This document shows positions 22,557 to 30,930 of a stretch of 35,024 nucleotides of DNA, one piece after another; within the stretch, counting starts at the first letter, position 1; every line of letters begins with the position of its first letter. The translations under genes and the position numbers were made by a program. The notes under the pieces were generated by a model. The model was not told where the DNA came from and ran no database searches. It saw only the letters and a list, made by a program, of their open reading frames with translations. The DNA lies in contig JAQBNP010000211.1 in NCBI GenBank assembly GCA_028288515.1, forward strand, positions 1-35,024. The letters run 5' to 3'. This stretch comes from Flaviaestuariibacter sp. (GTDB lineage: Bacteria > Bacteroidota > Bacteroidia > Chitinophagales > Chitinophagaceae).

Positions 22557-22672
22557 AAACAGGTGCACGAACCTGATCTTTGCAATGCTCCGAACGCAAT
22601 GCGTGTTTGATAAGACAGTTTCATTCACGTCACCTGTAACAAACCCGCCCCTGCCCCGTCTTACAGCCAATC

Positions 22673-23494
22673 ATGAAACCGATCCTCACTGCAGTCCTCG
22701 CGCTGCTTTCTCTAACCGCCGCGGCACAGTCACCGCGCACACAGGTCATGACGCTTGGCGTCTTCCACTTCAATTTTCCCAACCTCGACGCAAGACAGAT
22801 CTCCAAATCAGACCAGGTGGACGTGCTGGACTCCGCCCACCAAAAAGAGATCGAGTCCATCGTCACACGCATCCAGCGATTCCGCCCCACGATCATCGTC
22901 ATCGAGCGACAGCCGTCGCGCCAGCGCAGAACGGATTCAACCTTCCAACTTTATCTCCAGGGACGATACGAGCTCAGGCGCAACGAAGAAGAGCAGCTCG
23001 GCTTCCGGCTGGCGAAACGCCTGGGCCTGTCAACCCTTTCCTGTGTGGACGAATGGGGCTCCTTCACCCCGCGCCTCGACAGCATTGTCTATGGCACGGA
23101 CAGCATCGAGGCAAAGAAATTCGAATCGGCTTTTGAAAACGATCCGGATTCAGCAAAGCACGTCAACCCGAAAGCCATCTATAAAACAAAGGGGATCCTG
23201 GCGGAGCTCAGGCAGGCCAATGATGAAGCGGCGATCCGGAAGAGCCTCGGCAACTACCTCATCGGTCCGTTCAAATACGAATCGACGGAGCACGATTTTA
23301 CAGGAGTCGATTTCGAGACGGGCCGCTGGTTCAACCGCAACCTGAAGATCTTTCGCAATATCCAGCGCATCAAGGCCGGTCCGGAAGACCGTATCCTCGT
23401 CATCTTCGGAGCGGGCCACATGAACCTCCTCAACTTTTTCTTCGACTGCTCACCGGAATACACACGCGTAAAAACAAACGACTACCTGAAGTAG
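22673..23494 (+). CDS. Exported DUF5694-family protein (TraB/GumN-like fold suspected)
   Basis: 273 residues with a signal peptide cleaved after about residue 18 (LLSLTAAA-Q). The mature part begins TQVMTLGVFHFNFPNLD, the signature start of DUF5694, then RFRPTIIVIERQPSRQRR and, near the C-terminus, ILVIFGAGHMNLLNFFF. The early GVFHF and late GAGHM histidines are the pattern shared with the TraB/GumN/ChaN-like superfamily, where they lie in the presumed active site. No biochemical role is known for DUF5694 as far as I recall. It is monocistronic. An inverted repeat (CTGCGCA/TGCGCAG, 23501-23522) follows the stop. Confidence 0.82.
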   Translation: MKPILTAVLALLSLTAAAQSPRTQVMTLGVFHFNFPNLDARQISKSDQVDVLDSAHQKEIESIVTRIQRFRPTIIVIERQPSRQRRTDSTFQLYLQGRYELRRNEEEQLGFRLAKRLGLSTLSCVDEWGSFTPRLDSIVYGTDSIEAKKFESAFENDPDSAKHVNPKAIYKTKGILAELRQANDEAAIRKSLGNYLIGPFKYESTEHDFTGVDFETGRWFNRNLKIFRNIQRIKAGPEDRILVIFGAGHMNLLNFFFDCSPEYTRVKTNDYLK

Positions 23495-23611
23495 GAAAGC
23501 CTGCGCACTGTTCAATGCGCAGCATAGTCACAACGACGAGATCCCATCCGGAACTCCCGAACATCGAACATTGAACATCAACAATTGAATATTTCTAAAA
23601 AGACTCCAACC
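23495..23611. repeat. Hairpin and repeat words between convergent genes
   Basis: A perfect 7-bp stem CTGCGCA/TGCGCAG with an 8-nt loop (23501-23522), then words ACATCGAACATTGAACATC and AACAATTGAATATT. It may serve as a shared 3' end for the convergent genes. No T-run follows the stem. Confidence 0.45.
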
Positions 23612-24046
23612 CTAAAACACAAGGTGCTCCTTGTGCCTGATCTTCTCATTCGTCAGCTCCGACACAAGCTGCACGCCCCTGATGTCTTTCAGCGACCGTG
23701 TCAGCTCGCCGATCCGCTGGTCATCCACCATGTCGCCCTTCAGCAGCCACAGGAAATCGAGGTGCTTGAACTCCGGCAGGAGGTACTCGCCGTCAAACTG
23801 GTTGTTATAGAGGTAGTGCGTGAGGCAGCTGTGCTTCTCGGGGAACTCGTACACCGCGAAGAAATAATTGCGGCCCTTCTTCGTGAGCTGGATCTCGATC
23901 TCGTTGTTGATCCGGAAATCCACGCCCAGCAGGTTGTTGAGCTGCCAGCAGAACAGGTAGTCCTTCATCGGCGCCATGATGCCGAGGAGACGGGTCTCCT
24001 CGAAAAAGCCTTCGGTGAGGGCGGCAGGATCGAGCATCAGCTTCAT
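23612..24046 (-). CDS. IPExxxVDY-family protein
   Basis: 144 residues, a small cytosolic protein family that appears limited to Bacteroidota. It begins MKLMLDPAALTEGFFEETRL and carries the family's APMKDYLFCWQLNNLLGVDF, KGRNYFFAVYEF, CLTHYLYNNQFDGEYLLPEF and DFLWLLKGD segments. The ATG at 24046 is chosen because the family pattern starts there. A codon at 24079 would overlap the upstream peptidase. It lies 22 bp after the M28-PDZ gene on the same strand and is probably co-transcribed with it. Function is not established. Confidence 0.88.
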   Translation of the reverse strand: MKLMLDPAALTEGFFEETRLLGIMAPMKDYLFCWQLNNLLGVDFRINNEIEIQLTKKGRNYFFAVYEFPEKHSCLTHYLYNNQFDGEYLLPEFKHLDFLWLLKGDMVDDQRIGELTRSLKDIRGVQLVSELTNEKIRHKEHLVF

Positions 24047-24068
24047 GACAGTTGTGGTTTTGGAGGTT

Positions 24069-25730
24069 CTAGAATTCAACGGACACCGTCGCCATCTTAT
24101 TGTTCCTCGTGTAAGTTACCATCGTCCGGTCGCCCTTTTTGAACTTTCCGAGCGCCTGCATATAGCTTTCGACGGAGCTCACTTTCTGATCGCCGAGGGC
24201 CGTGATCACATCCCCCGTCTGCAGCCCCGCTTTTTGTGCCGGCCGGCCATCGCTGATGCCGTCGACACGCACGCCGTTGCCGTCAAATGTATAGTCGGGC
24301 ATGATCCCCAGCGTGACGCTGAACCGGGCCGAGGTTCCCACCTGCGCATCGCGCGTCTTCGTAAACGCGGGTCTTTGCTTCGACTTCACCACCGTTTCCA
24401 CGAGGCTGTAGATATGCCGCACCACCTGGAGCTCACCCATATAATTAATACGGTTGGCATCGTCCGTGGGCCGGTGGTAATCGGCGTGGAGACCGGTGAA
24501 ATAAAAGAGCACGGGAATGCCCTTGTTGTAGAACGATGTATGGTCGGAGGGTCCCGTGCCGCTGCTGTCGAACCGGAAGCGGAGGTCGCCGGAAACCAGC
24601 TTCTTCTTTCCTGTCAGTCCATACAGCTGGCCCCAGGTCGGTGTGGTACCATAGCCCCCAACCGTCATCGTGTGCGAGCTGTCGTTGAGGCGGCCCACCA
24701 TATCCATATTGACCATGAACGAGACCGAGCCCAGGTCGACCGTCGGGTGCTCCACGAAATATTTCGAGCCGAACAGTCCCAGCTCCTCTCCCGAGAAGGC
24801 GATGAACAGGTAGTTGGATGTCGTCAGCTTCGAGGCTTTGAGGAGACGGGCGATCTCGATCAGGGCAGCCGTGCCGCTCGCATTGTCATCAGCGCCATTG
24901 TGGATCGCCGGCTCCCCCGTTCGCTGCATCGAGTTGTTGTCCTCGCCGCGCCCGAGGTGATCGAAATGCGCACCCAGGACGATCGTTGTCGCGGCACCAT
25001 TGTCCAGGTAGCCAACGACGTTGGTGCCTTTGCGCGACTTCGCGCCGATATCGGTTTTCAGCCTGATGTCAAGCGTGGCGCTCTCATCGCCGAGGTATTT
25101 CTTTGCGCTCTGCTTGGAGAGGTAAACAACGGGGATCGAAACAAGGTCCGTTTTCTCCTTTCCTGTAAAAGAAAGCCCGTCGGGTGTTGCGGAGGTGTTG
25201 TACAAGAACACGGCCGTCGCTCCTTTTGAGGCCATCTTCTTCACCTTTTCTTTCAAGGCCTCGGCAATGTCGAAATGCGGGTTGGCTGCATTGGCCTCCA
25301 GCATCTCGGCGAGGTCGAGGAACCAGGGCGTGCCCGACTCCTGCAGGGACAGGGATGCGAGCGCGGTGATGGAGCTGTTGGCGCTGAACGGAAGGGGAAA
25401 GAAATCCGATCCGACAGCAAGCGGCCGGTCGTCGATGGACAGCTGCGTGCCCGCATTCACCTGGCGTCCTTCGGGGATCTCGAACCGCTGGTAAAAGCCC
25501 TCAGTGCCTTTCGGCTGGAGACCAGCAGCGAGGAACTGGCCACTGATATAAAGGGCCGCCTGGCGTTCCCCTTCGGTACCCGTCCGGCGTCCTTCCAGCT
25601 TGTCATCGGCGAGAAAATTAATGTGCGTCTGCAGGCCGGCAAGCAGCGCCTTGTCCTCTTTCTTGATCTTCTGCGCCTGCGACAGGGTGGCGGCCAGGAT
25701 GAGCGGGAGCATGAGTACGGGTCGAACCAC
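24069..25730 (-). CDS. Exported M28 aminopeptidase with C-terminal PDZ domain
   Basis: 553 residues from a GTG start at 25730, which supplies the positively charged signal-peptide start MVRPVLMLPLILAATLSQAQ. An ATG at 25712 is a shorter alternative lacking the Arg. A protease-associated insertion spans about 90-225. The dizinc site is complete: H255/D257 (GAHFDHLG), D281 (GADDNASG), E315-E316 (SGEELGLFGS), D343 (NMDMVGR) and the late His (YHRPTDDANR). A PDZ domain at about 470-545 (GVRVDGISDGRPAQKAGLQT, then GDVITALGDQKV) probably presents substrate C-termini. It is the second M28 peptidase in the window, but the first (3757-5244) lacks a PDZ domain. A TACTTTTG promoter-like box lies 28 nt upstream. 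Confidence 0.94.
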   Translation of the reverse strand: MVRPVLMLPLILAATLSQAQKIKKEDKALLAGLQTHINFLADDKLEGRRTGTEGERQAALYISGQFLAAGLQPKGTEGFYQRFEIPEGRQVNAGTQLSIDDRPLAVGSDFFPLPFSANSSITALASLSLQESGTPWFLDLAEMLEANAANPHFDIAEALKEKVKKMASKGATAVFLYNTSATPDGLSFTGKEKTDLVSIPVVYLSKQSAKKYLGDESATLDIRLKTDIGAKSRKGTNVVGYLDNGAATTIVLGAHFDHLGRGEDNNSMQRTGEPAIHNGADDNASGTAALIEIARLLKASKLTTSNYLFIAFSGEELGLFGSKYFVEHPTVDLGSVSFMVNMDMVGRLNDSSHTMTVGGYGTTPTWGQLYGLTGKKKLVSGDLRFRFDSSGTGPSDHTSFYNKGIPVLFYFTGLHADYHRPTDDANRINYMGELQVVRHIYSLVETVVKSKQRPAFTKTRDAQVGTSARFSVTLGIMPDYTFDGNGVRVDGISDGRPAQKAGLQTGDVITALGDQKVSSVESYMQALGKFKKGDRTMVTYTRNNKMATVSVEF

Positions 25731-25758
25731 AGCCGGAAATTTGAGGGTGAATGGAGAA

Positions 25759-25766
25759 CAAAAGTA
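25759..25766 (-). promoter_or_regulatory. Possible -7 box of the M28-PDZ gene
   Basis: TACTTTTG on the minus strand fits TAnnTTTG exactly and ends 28 nt before the GTG start. No TTG was found at -33. Confidence 0.4.
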
Positions 25767-25856
25767 TTTCTTTCGATCCCTCCTGAAGACGGGAATTCGA
25801 TTTTTTTGATTGACGCTTTTTCCTTAACCTTTTTGTAAAACTCCCGATATCGTAAG

Positions 25857-25884
25857 AGCCCCGGAACAGCAGGGGCTACCTTTG
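25857..25884 (+). promoter_or_regulatory. feoB promoter box overlapped by an inverted repeat
   Basis: TACCTTTG at 25877-25884 fits the -7 consensus and ends 11 nt before the feoB GTG. AGCCCC (25857-25862) and GGGGCT (25872-25877) form an inverted repeat whose right arm touches the box, a position suited to a repressor operator. It is GC-rich and does not resemble a Fur box. Confidence 0.45.
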
Positions 25885-25895
25885 CGGCCCACCGA

Positions 25896-28127
25896 GTGAC
25901 GCAGAAAACAGTTCATATCGCCCTTGTCGGCAACCCCAACAGCGGGAAGAGCTCGCTCTTCAACTGCCTCACAGGGCTGAACCAGAAAGTGGGCAATTTC
26001 CCCGGCGTCACAATGGAAAAGAAAAGCGGGACCACAACGCTGTCCGACGGCGCCACCGCCACCATCATCGACCTTCCCGGCACCTATAGCCTGTACCCGA
26101 AGCGCCTCGACGAATGGGTCAGCTACCGTGTGCTGATCGGGCAGGACCGTGAGATCAGGGCCGATGTCTATGTGGTTGTCGTGGATGCAAGCAACCTCAA
26201 GCGCAACCTTCTTTTCTGTACCCAGATCATTGACCTGAAGAAGCCCGTCGTGCTGGCGCTCACCATGACGGATCTCGCCAAGAAAAAAGGCATCGGTATC
26301 AACCTGCCGGAGCTGGAGCGCGAGCTCGGCGTTCCCGTGGTGGCCGTCAACCCGCGCAAGCAGAAAGGCATCCGCGAGCTGAAGAAGGCCATCGAGCAAA
26401 CCGCGTCCAACCTGTACAAGGTGCCGGCGCGCGACTTCATCGATCACAAGGCCCTGGCGGGCGCTCCGATCGCCGACCTCCAGTCGCTCTTTCCCGAGGT
26501 CAGCGACTACGGTGCGATCCATTACCTGATCAACCACGAGGAATTCGAGCTGACACCAGTGCAGCAGGAATCGATCGAGTCCATCGAGCGCGCGCACGCA
26601 TTCAATCATACGAAGACACAGGCCACCGAGATCCTGCAACGCTATACGCGCATCAAGCATGTGATGCAGGTGGCCGTGTCGGAGCCGGATCCGCTGCAGA
26701 AGACACTCTTCACCGACAAACTCGATAACCTCCTGCTGCACCGGCGCTGGGGCTACCTCATTTTGCTGGCCGTGCTGTTCCTTCTTTTTCAATCCGTATT
26801 CTTCCTGGCGCAGTACCCGATGAACTGGATCGAAACCCTGTTCTCCGGCGTGAGCGGCTGGCTGTCGAATTCGCTGGCCGATACCTGGTGGAGCGACCTG
26901 CTCGTGAACGGCTTCATTGCCGGCCTCGGGGGCATCCTCGTCTTCGTGCCGCAGATCATGATCCTGTTCGGCCTCATCACACTGCTGGAGGACACGGGCT
27001 ATATGGCGCGCATTTCTTTTCTTACGGACCGCCTCATGCGAAGCGTCGGCCTGAATGGCAAGAGCGTGATGCCCCTCATCAGCGGCTTTGCCTGTGCTGT
27101 GCCTGCCATCATGAGCGCGCGCGCCATCGAGAACAGGAAGGAGCGATTGCTCACCATCCTCGTCACACCCCTGATCAGCTGCTCCGCGCGGCTGCCCGTG
27201 TACGTCATCCTCATCGGTCTTGTCATTCCCAACACATACCTGCTCGGCTTCATCTCGATACAAGGCCTCGTGATGATGGGGCTTTACCTGCTGGGCCTGT
27301 TGATGGCCCTGCTTGTTTCCTACGTGGCCAAGTGGTTCATCAATATCAAGGAGAAAAGCTTTTTCATCCTCGAGCTGCCAACCTACCGGGCGCCGCGGTG
27401 GAACAATGTCTTGCAGACCATGATCAGCAAGGCGCGCATCTTCGTTACGGATGCCGGCAAGGTGATCATGGTGATCAGCCTGCTGCTGTGGGGCCTGAGC
27501 TCGTTCGGTCCACCGCGCCGCATGGCCGCCGTGGAGCGGGCACACAAGGCCGGACTGCAATCGAATGAAGCGATGATGGGTAGAGAGGCTGCCCTGTACA
27601 AGGCTTCCAGCGCACTCGTGCTGACGAATGCGCAGCGTGATTCGCTCGAGCGGACGCATATCGCCGATGCGGCCAGAAGCAAAGCCGCGACCGATAGCAT
27701 TGAAAGCGCCTACCATGCCGGCAGGCTTGAATCTTCATTTGCCGGCATTGCGGGGCACGCCATTGAGCCGGCCATCAGGCCACTCGGTTATGACTGGCGC
27801 ATCGGAATTTCTCTGATCACTTCCTTCGCCGCGCGCGAGGTGTTCGTCGGCACGATGGCCACCCTCTACAGTGTTGGAGACGATGACGAAGGACTGCGCC
27901 TGCGCGATAAGCTGCGCGCCGCAAAAAAGGAAGATGGTACGCCTCTCTTCACGCTTGCCACGGGGCTGTCCCTGATGATCTTCTATGTATTCGCCATGCA
28001 GTGCATGAGCACGCTGGCCGTAACGCGCCGCGAAACCAAATCGTGGCGCTGGCCTCTGATCCAGTTCCTCTACATGACGGGCATCGCCTACCTGATGAGC
28101 CTGCTGGTGTACCAGCTTCTTGCCTGA
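25896..28127 (+). CDS. feoB: Ferrous iron transporter FeoB
   Basis: An inner-membrane Fe(II) transporter of 743 residues with a cytosolic G domain. The start is a GTG (25896), which puts the G1 motif GNPNSGKS at residues 12-19. G2 Thr39 lies in FPGVTMEKKSG and G3 DLPG at 59-62. The G4 position reads TMTD (123-126), where FeoB usually has NxxD, and G5 reads NPRKQKG, both unusual. Two Gate domains follow with the FeoB signatures TLLEDTGYMARISFLTDRLM, SGFACAVPAIMSARAI and TPLISCSARLPVY. A charged insertion of about 70 residues (around 545-620) precedes the last helices, which end in FVGTMATLYSVG and LLVYQLLA. feoA is not adjacent but lies at 32745. A lipoprotein gene follows after 36 bp. Confidence 0.96.
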   Translation: MTQKTVHIALVGNPNSGKSSLFNCLTGLNQKVGNFPGVTMEKKSGTTTLSDGATATIIDLPGTYSLYPKRLDEWVSYRVLIGQDREIRADVYVVVVDASNLKRNLLFCTQIIDLKKPVVLALTMTDLAKKKGIGINLPELERELGVPVVAVNPRKQKGIRELKKAIEQTASNLYKVPARDFIDHKALAGAPIADLQSLFPEVSDYGAIHYLINHEEFELTPVQQESIESIERAHAFNHTKTQATEILQRYTRIKHVMQVAVSEPDPLQKTLFTDKLDNLLLHRRWGYLILLAVLFLLFQSVFFLAQYPMNWIETLFSGVSGWLSNSLADTWWSDLLVNGFIAGLGGILVFVPQIMILFGLITLLEDTGYMARISFLTDRLMRSVGLNGKSVMPLISGFACAVPAIMSARAIENRKERLLTILVTPLISCSARLPVYVILIGLVIPNTYLLGFISIQGLVMMGLYLLGLLMALLVSYVAKWFINIKEKSFFILELPTYRAPRWNNVLQTMISKARIFVTDAGKVIMVISLLLWGLSSFGPPRRMAAVERAHKAGLQSNEAMMGREAALYKASSALVLTNAQRDSLERTHIADAARSKAATDSIESAYHAGRLESSFAGIAGHAIEPAIRPLGYDWRIGISLITSFAAREVFVGTMATLYSVGDDDEGLRLRDKLRAAKKEDGTPLFTLATGLSLMIFYVFAMQCMSTLAVTRRETKSWRWPLIQFLYMTGIAYLMSLLVYQLLA

Positions 28128-28163
28128 TGCATCGTTTGGCAAGTTCTTTTTGTCAGGTGTTGT

Positions 28164-28550
28164 ATGAAACGAATCCTCTTTTTACTTGTCGTCGGACTCG
28201 CCGCCTGCGACCCGCCCGTGATCGATGATTCCGGCTACGGGACGCTTGGTTTCTCGCACGTACAAACCACGCGAACGACAACGACATCTGCCGGTATCCA
28301 GTCATCGGTGCAGGTAAGCGGTTCGAACCTGTGCTATTCCTTCACGAATTTCCAGGTGCTGCAACTGACCGACCGGTCGTTCAATGTGTTTGCAAAAGGG
28401 CAGGTGCCCACGAGCCAGTCGATCTGCGCGCAGGCCATTTACACGAAGGACACCACACTGCTGATCCCGGTCACGCAGCCCGGTTCCTATATTGTCAATT
28501 TCATGAACCCACTCGGGTTGTTCCGGTCAGATACGATCCAGGTGAATTAG
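28164..28550 (+). CDS. Small lipoprotein of unknown function
   Basis: 128 residues with a clear lipoprotein signal, MKRILFLLVVGLAACDPP, where LAAC is the lipobox with Cys15. Asp after the Cys might retain it in the inner membrane by the E. coli rule, but Bacteroidota sorting differs. The mature part is Ser/Thr-rich and strand-like (VQTTRTTTTSAGIQSSVQVS, then DTTLLIPVTQPGSYIVNFM), resembling a small beta-sandwich. It follows feoB by 36 bp on the same strand and may be co-transcribed. Its stop overlaps the stop of the convergent hydrolase gene by 4 bp. Confidence 0.78.
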   Translation: MKRILFLLVVGLAACDPPVIDDSGYGTLGFSHVQTTRTTTTSAGIQSSVQVSGSNLCYSFTNFQVLQLTDRSFNVFAKGQVPTSQSICAQAIYTKDTTLLIPVTQPGSYIVNFMNPLGLFRSDTIQVN

Positions 28551-29452
28551 TCGAACCGCGGCGTTTCAGGATCCGGCGACCAGTTGTCCTTCGGCTCAAA
28601 GTGGTGCCAGAGAAGGGCTGACAGCTTTCGGGTAAGTTCCCATGCTTCGTTGTTGTTGACCCATGTGGTGTCCACATTGTTCTTCGTCATAATGCAGAAA
28701 ACATAATGGCTGTGCGGGCCATGGACGAGCACGACCTCGTTGCGTGTTTGGTTGACGGCACCGGACTTGGAAAAGATGGCTGCATACGGCGGGATCTGCG
28801 AGAGGGCGGTCATGTCATAAAAGCTTCGGTTGAGAAGGCGAAGCATTTTGTCGCTGGCGGCTTTGCTGATGATCGTGCCCGCATCGATGCGCTCGAGCAG
28901 GGTGGCCATTTCGCGTGGTGACGACTGTCCCCAACCGTAAAGAGTCCTGTTTGGTTCGCGGCCCGTTGTGCGTGAATTGACGCGCGTTACAACAAAGCCG
29001 AGGCTGTCCATGATCTGGTTGATCCTGTCGCCCTTTCCCGCAAGGCTTTGCAGCCAGAGGCTTGCCGTATTGTCGCTCATCGTCAGCATGAGCATCATCA
29101 CTTTTCCGAGCTCGATCTTTTCCGTGTCTTTGAAAGAGCCGAGGATATCGACACCCGCATAAAGAAGGCTGTCGCGGTAGCGAAGCTCCTGGTGGTAGGA
29201 TAGCTCACCGCGGTTGATGCGGTCCATGACGCAGATCATGATCGGAACCTTGACCATACTTGCGGTGGGGAAGATCGTATCGGCATGATAAGAGGCGATG
29301 CGCCCATTCTCCAGGTTGCGTACATAGACGCCAACGTCGCCATGGAAGGACGTCACGATCTCCTCGAGCTGGCGTTGCAGCCGCTTGTCGGTTTTTTGGG
29401 CACCGGCAGATAAGGTAACGATGAGTGCGATGCACAGAAGGAACGGTTTCAT
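28547..29452 (-). CDS. Class A beta-lactamase-fold serine hydrolase
   Basis: 301 residues, exported (MKPFLLCIALIVTLSAGA-Q). The penicillin-recognising motifs are visible: S65-x-x-K68 (TASMVK), S126-D127-N128 (MSDNTAS), an omega-loop-like REPNRT with E166, and K229-S230-G231 (FSKSGAVN) in place of the usual KTG. It may be a true class A beta-lactamase or a related D,D-peptidase or esterase. Spacing fits class A, but KSG and the weak omega loop leave this open. The ATG at 29452 overlaps the TGA of the M20 gene by one base (TGATG), so the two are translationally coupled. A TTG one codon earlier is rejected. Confidence 0.88.
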   Translation of the reverse strand: MKPFLLCIALIVTLSAGAQKTDKRLQRQLEEIVTSFHGDVGVYVRNLENGRIASYHADTIFPTASMVKVPIMICVMDRINRGELSYHQELRYRDSLLYAGVDILGSFKDTEKIELGKVMMLMLTMSDNTASLWLQSLAGKGDRINQIMDSLGFVVTRVNSRTTGREPNRTLYGWGQSSPREMATLLERIDAGTIISKAASDKMLRLLNRSFYDMTALSQIPPYAAIFSKSGAVNQTRNEVVLVHGPHSHYVFCIMTKNNVDTTWVNNNEAWELTRKLSALLWHHFEPKDNWSPDPETPRFD

Positions 29453-30771
29453 CAAAAAGTCTTTTGCTTGCCGCCTGTGGCAGTTGCTTGTTTCATATAA
29501 TCAGTGACCAGGTAAACGAAGGCCTTGATGCCTGTCTTCATGCCGCTTTCATCGATTGTGAAATCAGGTGTGTGGTGTGGCCCCGTTGTTTTGGGATCGG
29601 TGCCGGGTGTCATACCGCCAACATAAAAGAAAAGGGCGGGAACACTGGCAGCGAAGAAAGAATAGTCTTCTGCTCCCGTCTGCGCATCCATGAGCAAGGT
29701 ATTGTTGGCCGTTGCTTTATTGAGCGATGGGAGCATCGCCTGCATAAGGTCGGGGTTGTTATAGGTAACAAGGGTCTTCGATGCGATCTCGACATCGGCC
29801 GTGGCGCCGGAAGCTTCCGCGATGTTTTTTGCGGTTCGCTCGATGCGGCGCCAGACGTCGTGCTGCATGGCCGTATCGAGCGTTCGGATGGTGCCGGCAA
29901 TTGTTGCTTCCTCGGGGATGATGTTTTCACGGACGCCGCCTTTGAAGATGGTGGTGGAAATCACAACGGCATTCTTTGTGAGCTCAGTCTGCCGGCTGAC
30001 GATCGTTTGAAGTCCTTCGATGATCTGTGCACCGATCACAACCGGGTCGATGCCCATCCATGGCTGCGCGCCATGCGACTGCTTGCCGTGGATCTTGATG
30101 GAGAACCAGTCGGAGGCGGCCATCATGCCACCGGGCCGGTACTTGATCTGGCCGGCGGGGGTCTGTGCGTTGATGTGGAGGCCGAACATCACGTCGACCT
30201 TTGGATTGTCGAGGGCGCCTTCTTTGATCATGAGGGCCGCGCCTCCTTCTTCACCGGCGGGGGGACCTTCCTCTGCCGGCTGGAAGATGAATTTGACGGT
30301 GCCGGCGAGCTCGGCCTTCATGCCTGCCAGGACGGTGGCTGTGCTGAGGAGCATAGCCACATGCGTATCGTGGCCGCATGCGTGCATCACGCCGACCTCC
30401 TGGCCGTTGTATTGTGCTTTTACTTTGGAAGCGAAGGGAAGGGGAACACGCTCGGTGACCGGTAGGGCGTCGATGTCCGCGCGCAGGCCGATGACCGGCC
30501 CGGGCTTTCCGCCTTTGAGAATGGCAATGACGCCCGTGTGGGCAACGTTCTCGCGAACCTCCAGGCCTAGGCTGCGGAGGTGGGCGGCGATGATCTTTGC
30601 CGTCCGAAACTCACGGTTACCGAGTTCGGGGTTCTGGTGAAGGTCGCGCCTCCAGGCGATGCACTGCGGCTCAACCCTGGCGACTGCCGCATCGATGGAG
30701 GCTGGTGTAATGCGCTGGGCGTTGACCGTAGCTGTGAGAAGGATCGGAGCGAGGAAGAGGAGTAGTCTCAT
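29452..30771 (-). CDS. Exported M20-family amidohydrolase (N-acyl amino acid / hippurate hydrolase type)
   Basis: 439 residues. The ATG at 30771 begins a good signal peptide, MRLLLFLAPILLTATVNAQ. Codons farther upstream would add about 80 residues of non-protein-like sequence. Family landmarks are RRDLHQNPELGNREFRT, GLRADIDALPV, the metal-binding VMHACGHDTHVAML (C132, H134), FQPAEEGPPAGEEGG with the catalytic Glu pair, the dimerisation-domain IKIHGKQSHGAQPWMGIDP, and the late metal ligand His in PHHTPDF. Cys in HACGHD is typical of the M20D group, which cleaves N-acyl or amide bonds of amino acids and short peptides. Translationally coupled to the beta-lactamase-fold gene downstream, the pair may act on envelope or extracellular amides. 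Confidence 0.93.
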   Translation of the reverse strand: MRLLLFLAPILLTATVNAQRITPASIDAAVARVEPQCIAWRRDLHQNPELGNREFRTAKIIAAHLRSLGLEVRENVAHTGVIAILKGGKPGPVIGLRADIDALPVTERVPLPFASKVKAQYNGQEVGVMHACGHDTHVAMLLSTATVLAGMKAELAGTVKFIFQPAEEGPPAGEEGGAALMIKEGALDNPKVDVMFGLHINAQTPAGQIKYRPGGMMAASDWFSIKIHGKQSHGAQPWMGIDPVVIGAQIIEGLQTIVSRQTELTKNAVVISTTIFKGGVRENIIPEEATIAGTIRTLDTAMQHDVWRRIERTAKNIAEASGATADVEIASKTLVTYNNPDLMQAMLPSLNKATANNTLLMDAQTGAEDYSFFAASVPALFFYVGGMTPGTDPKTTGPHHTPDFTIDESGMKTGIKAFVYLVTDYMKQATATGGKQKTF

Positions 30772-30930
30772 GAAGTGTGATTGACGAAACTTAAATATAG
30801 GATATCGCGTGCGTTCGGAAGGAGGACGTTGGAAACCAGCGGTTCCACATGTCGCAATGAATGACGGCGCGCGTTCGGCGTTGCATTGGTCTGGCTCCTT
30901 GTCGCTCGTTTTTTCTACATTTAAGGCTTG

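Noticed and set aside
25824-27716. Long minus-strand open frame (630 codons) opposite feoB
   Set aside because: Antisense of FeoB, rich in His, Gln and Arg as expected for a shadow, with no motif.
30916-30923. TACATTTA as a chrA promoter box
   Set aside because: It differs from the consensus at the final G and has no TTG at the right spacing, so it is too weak to list.
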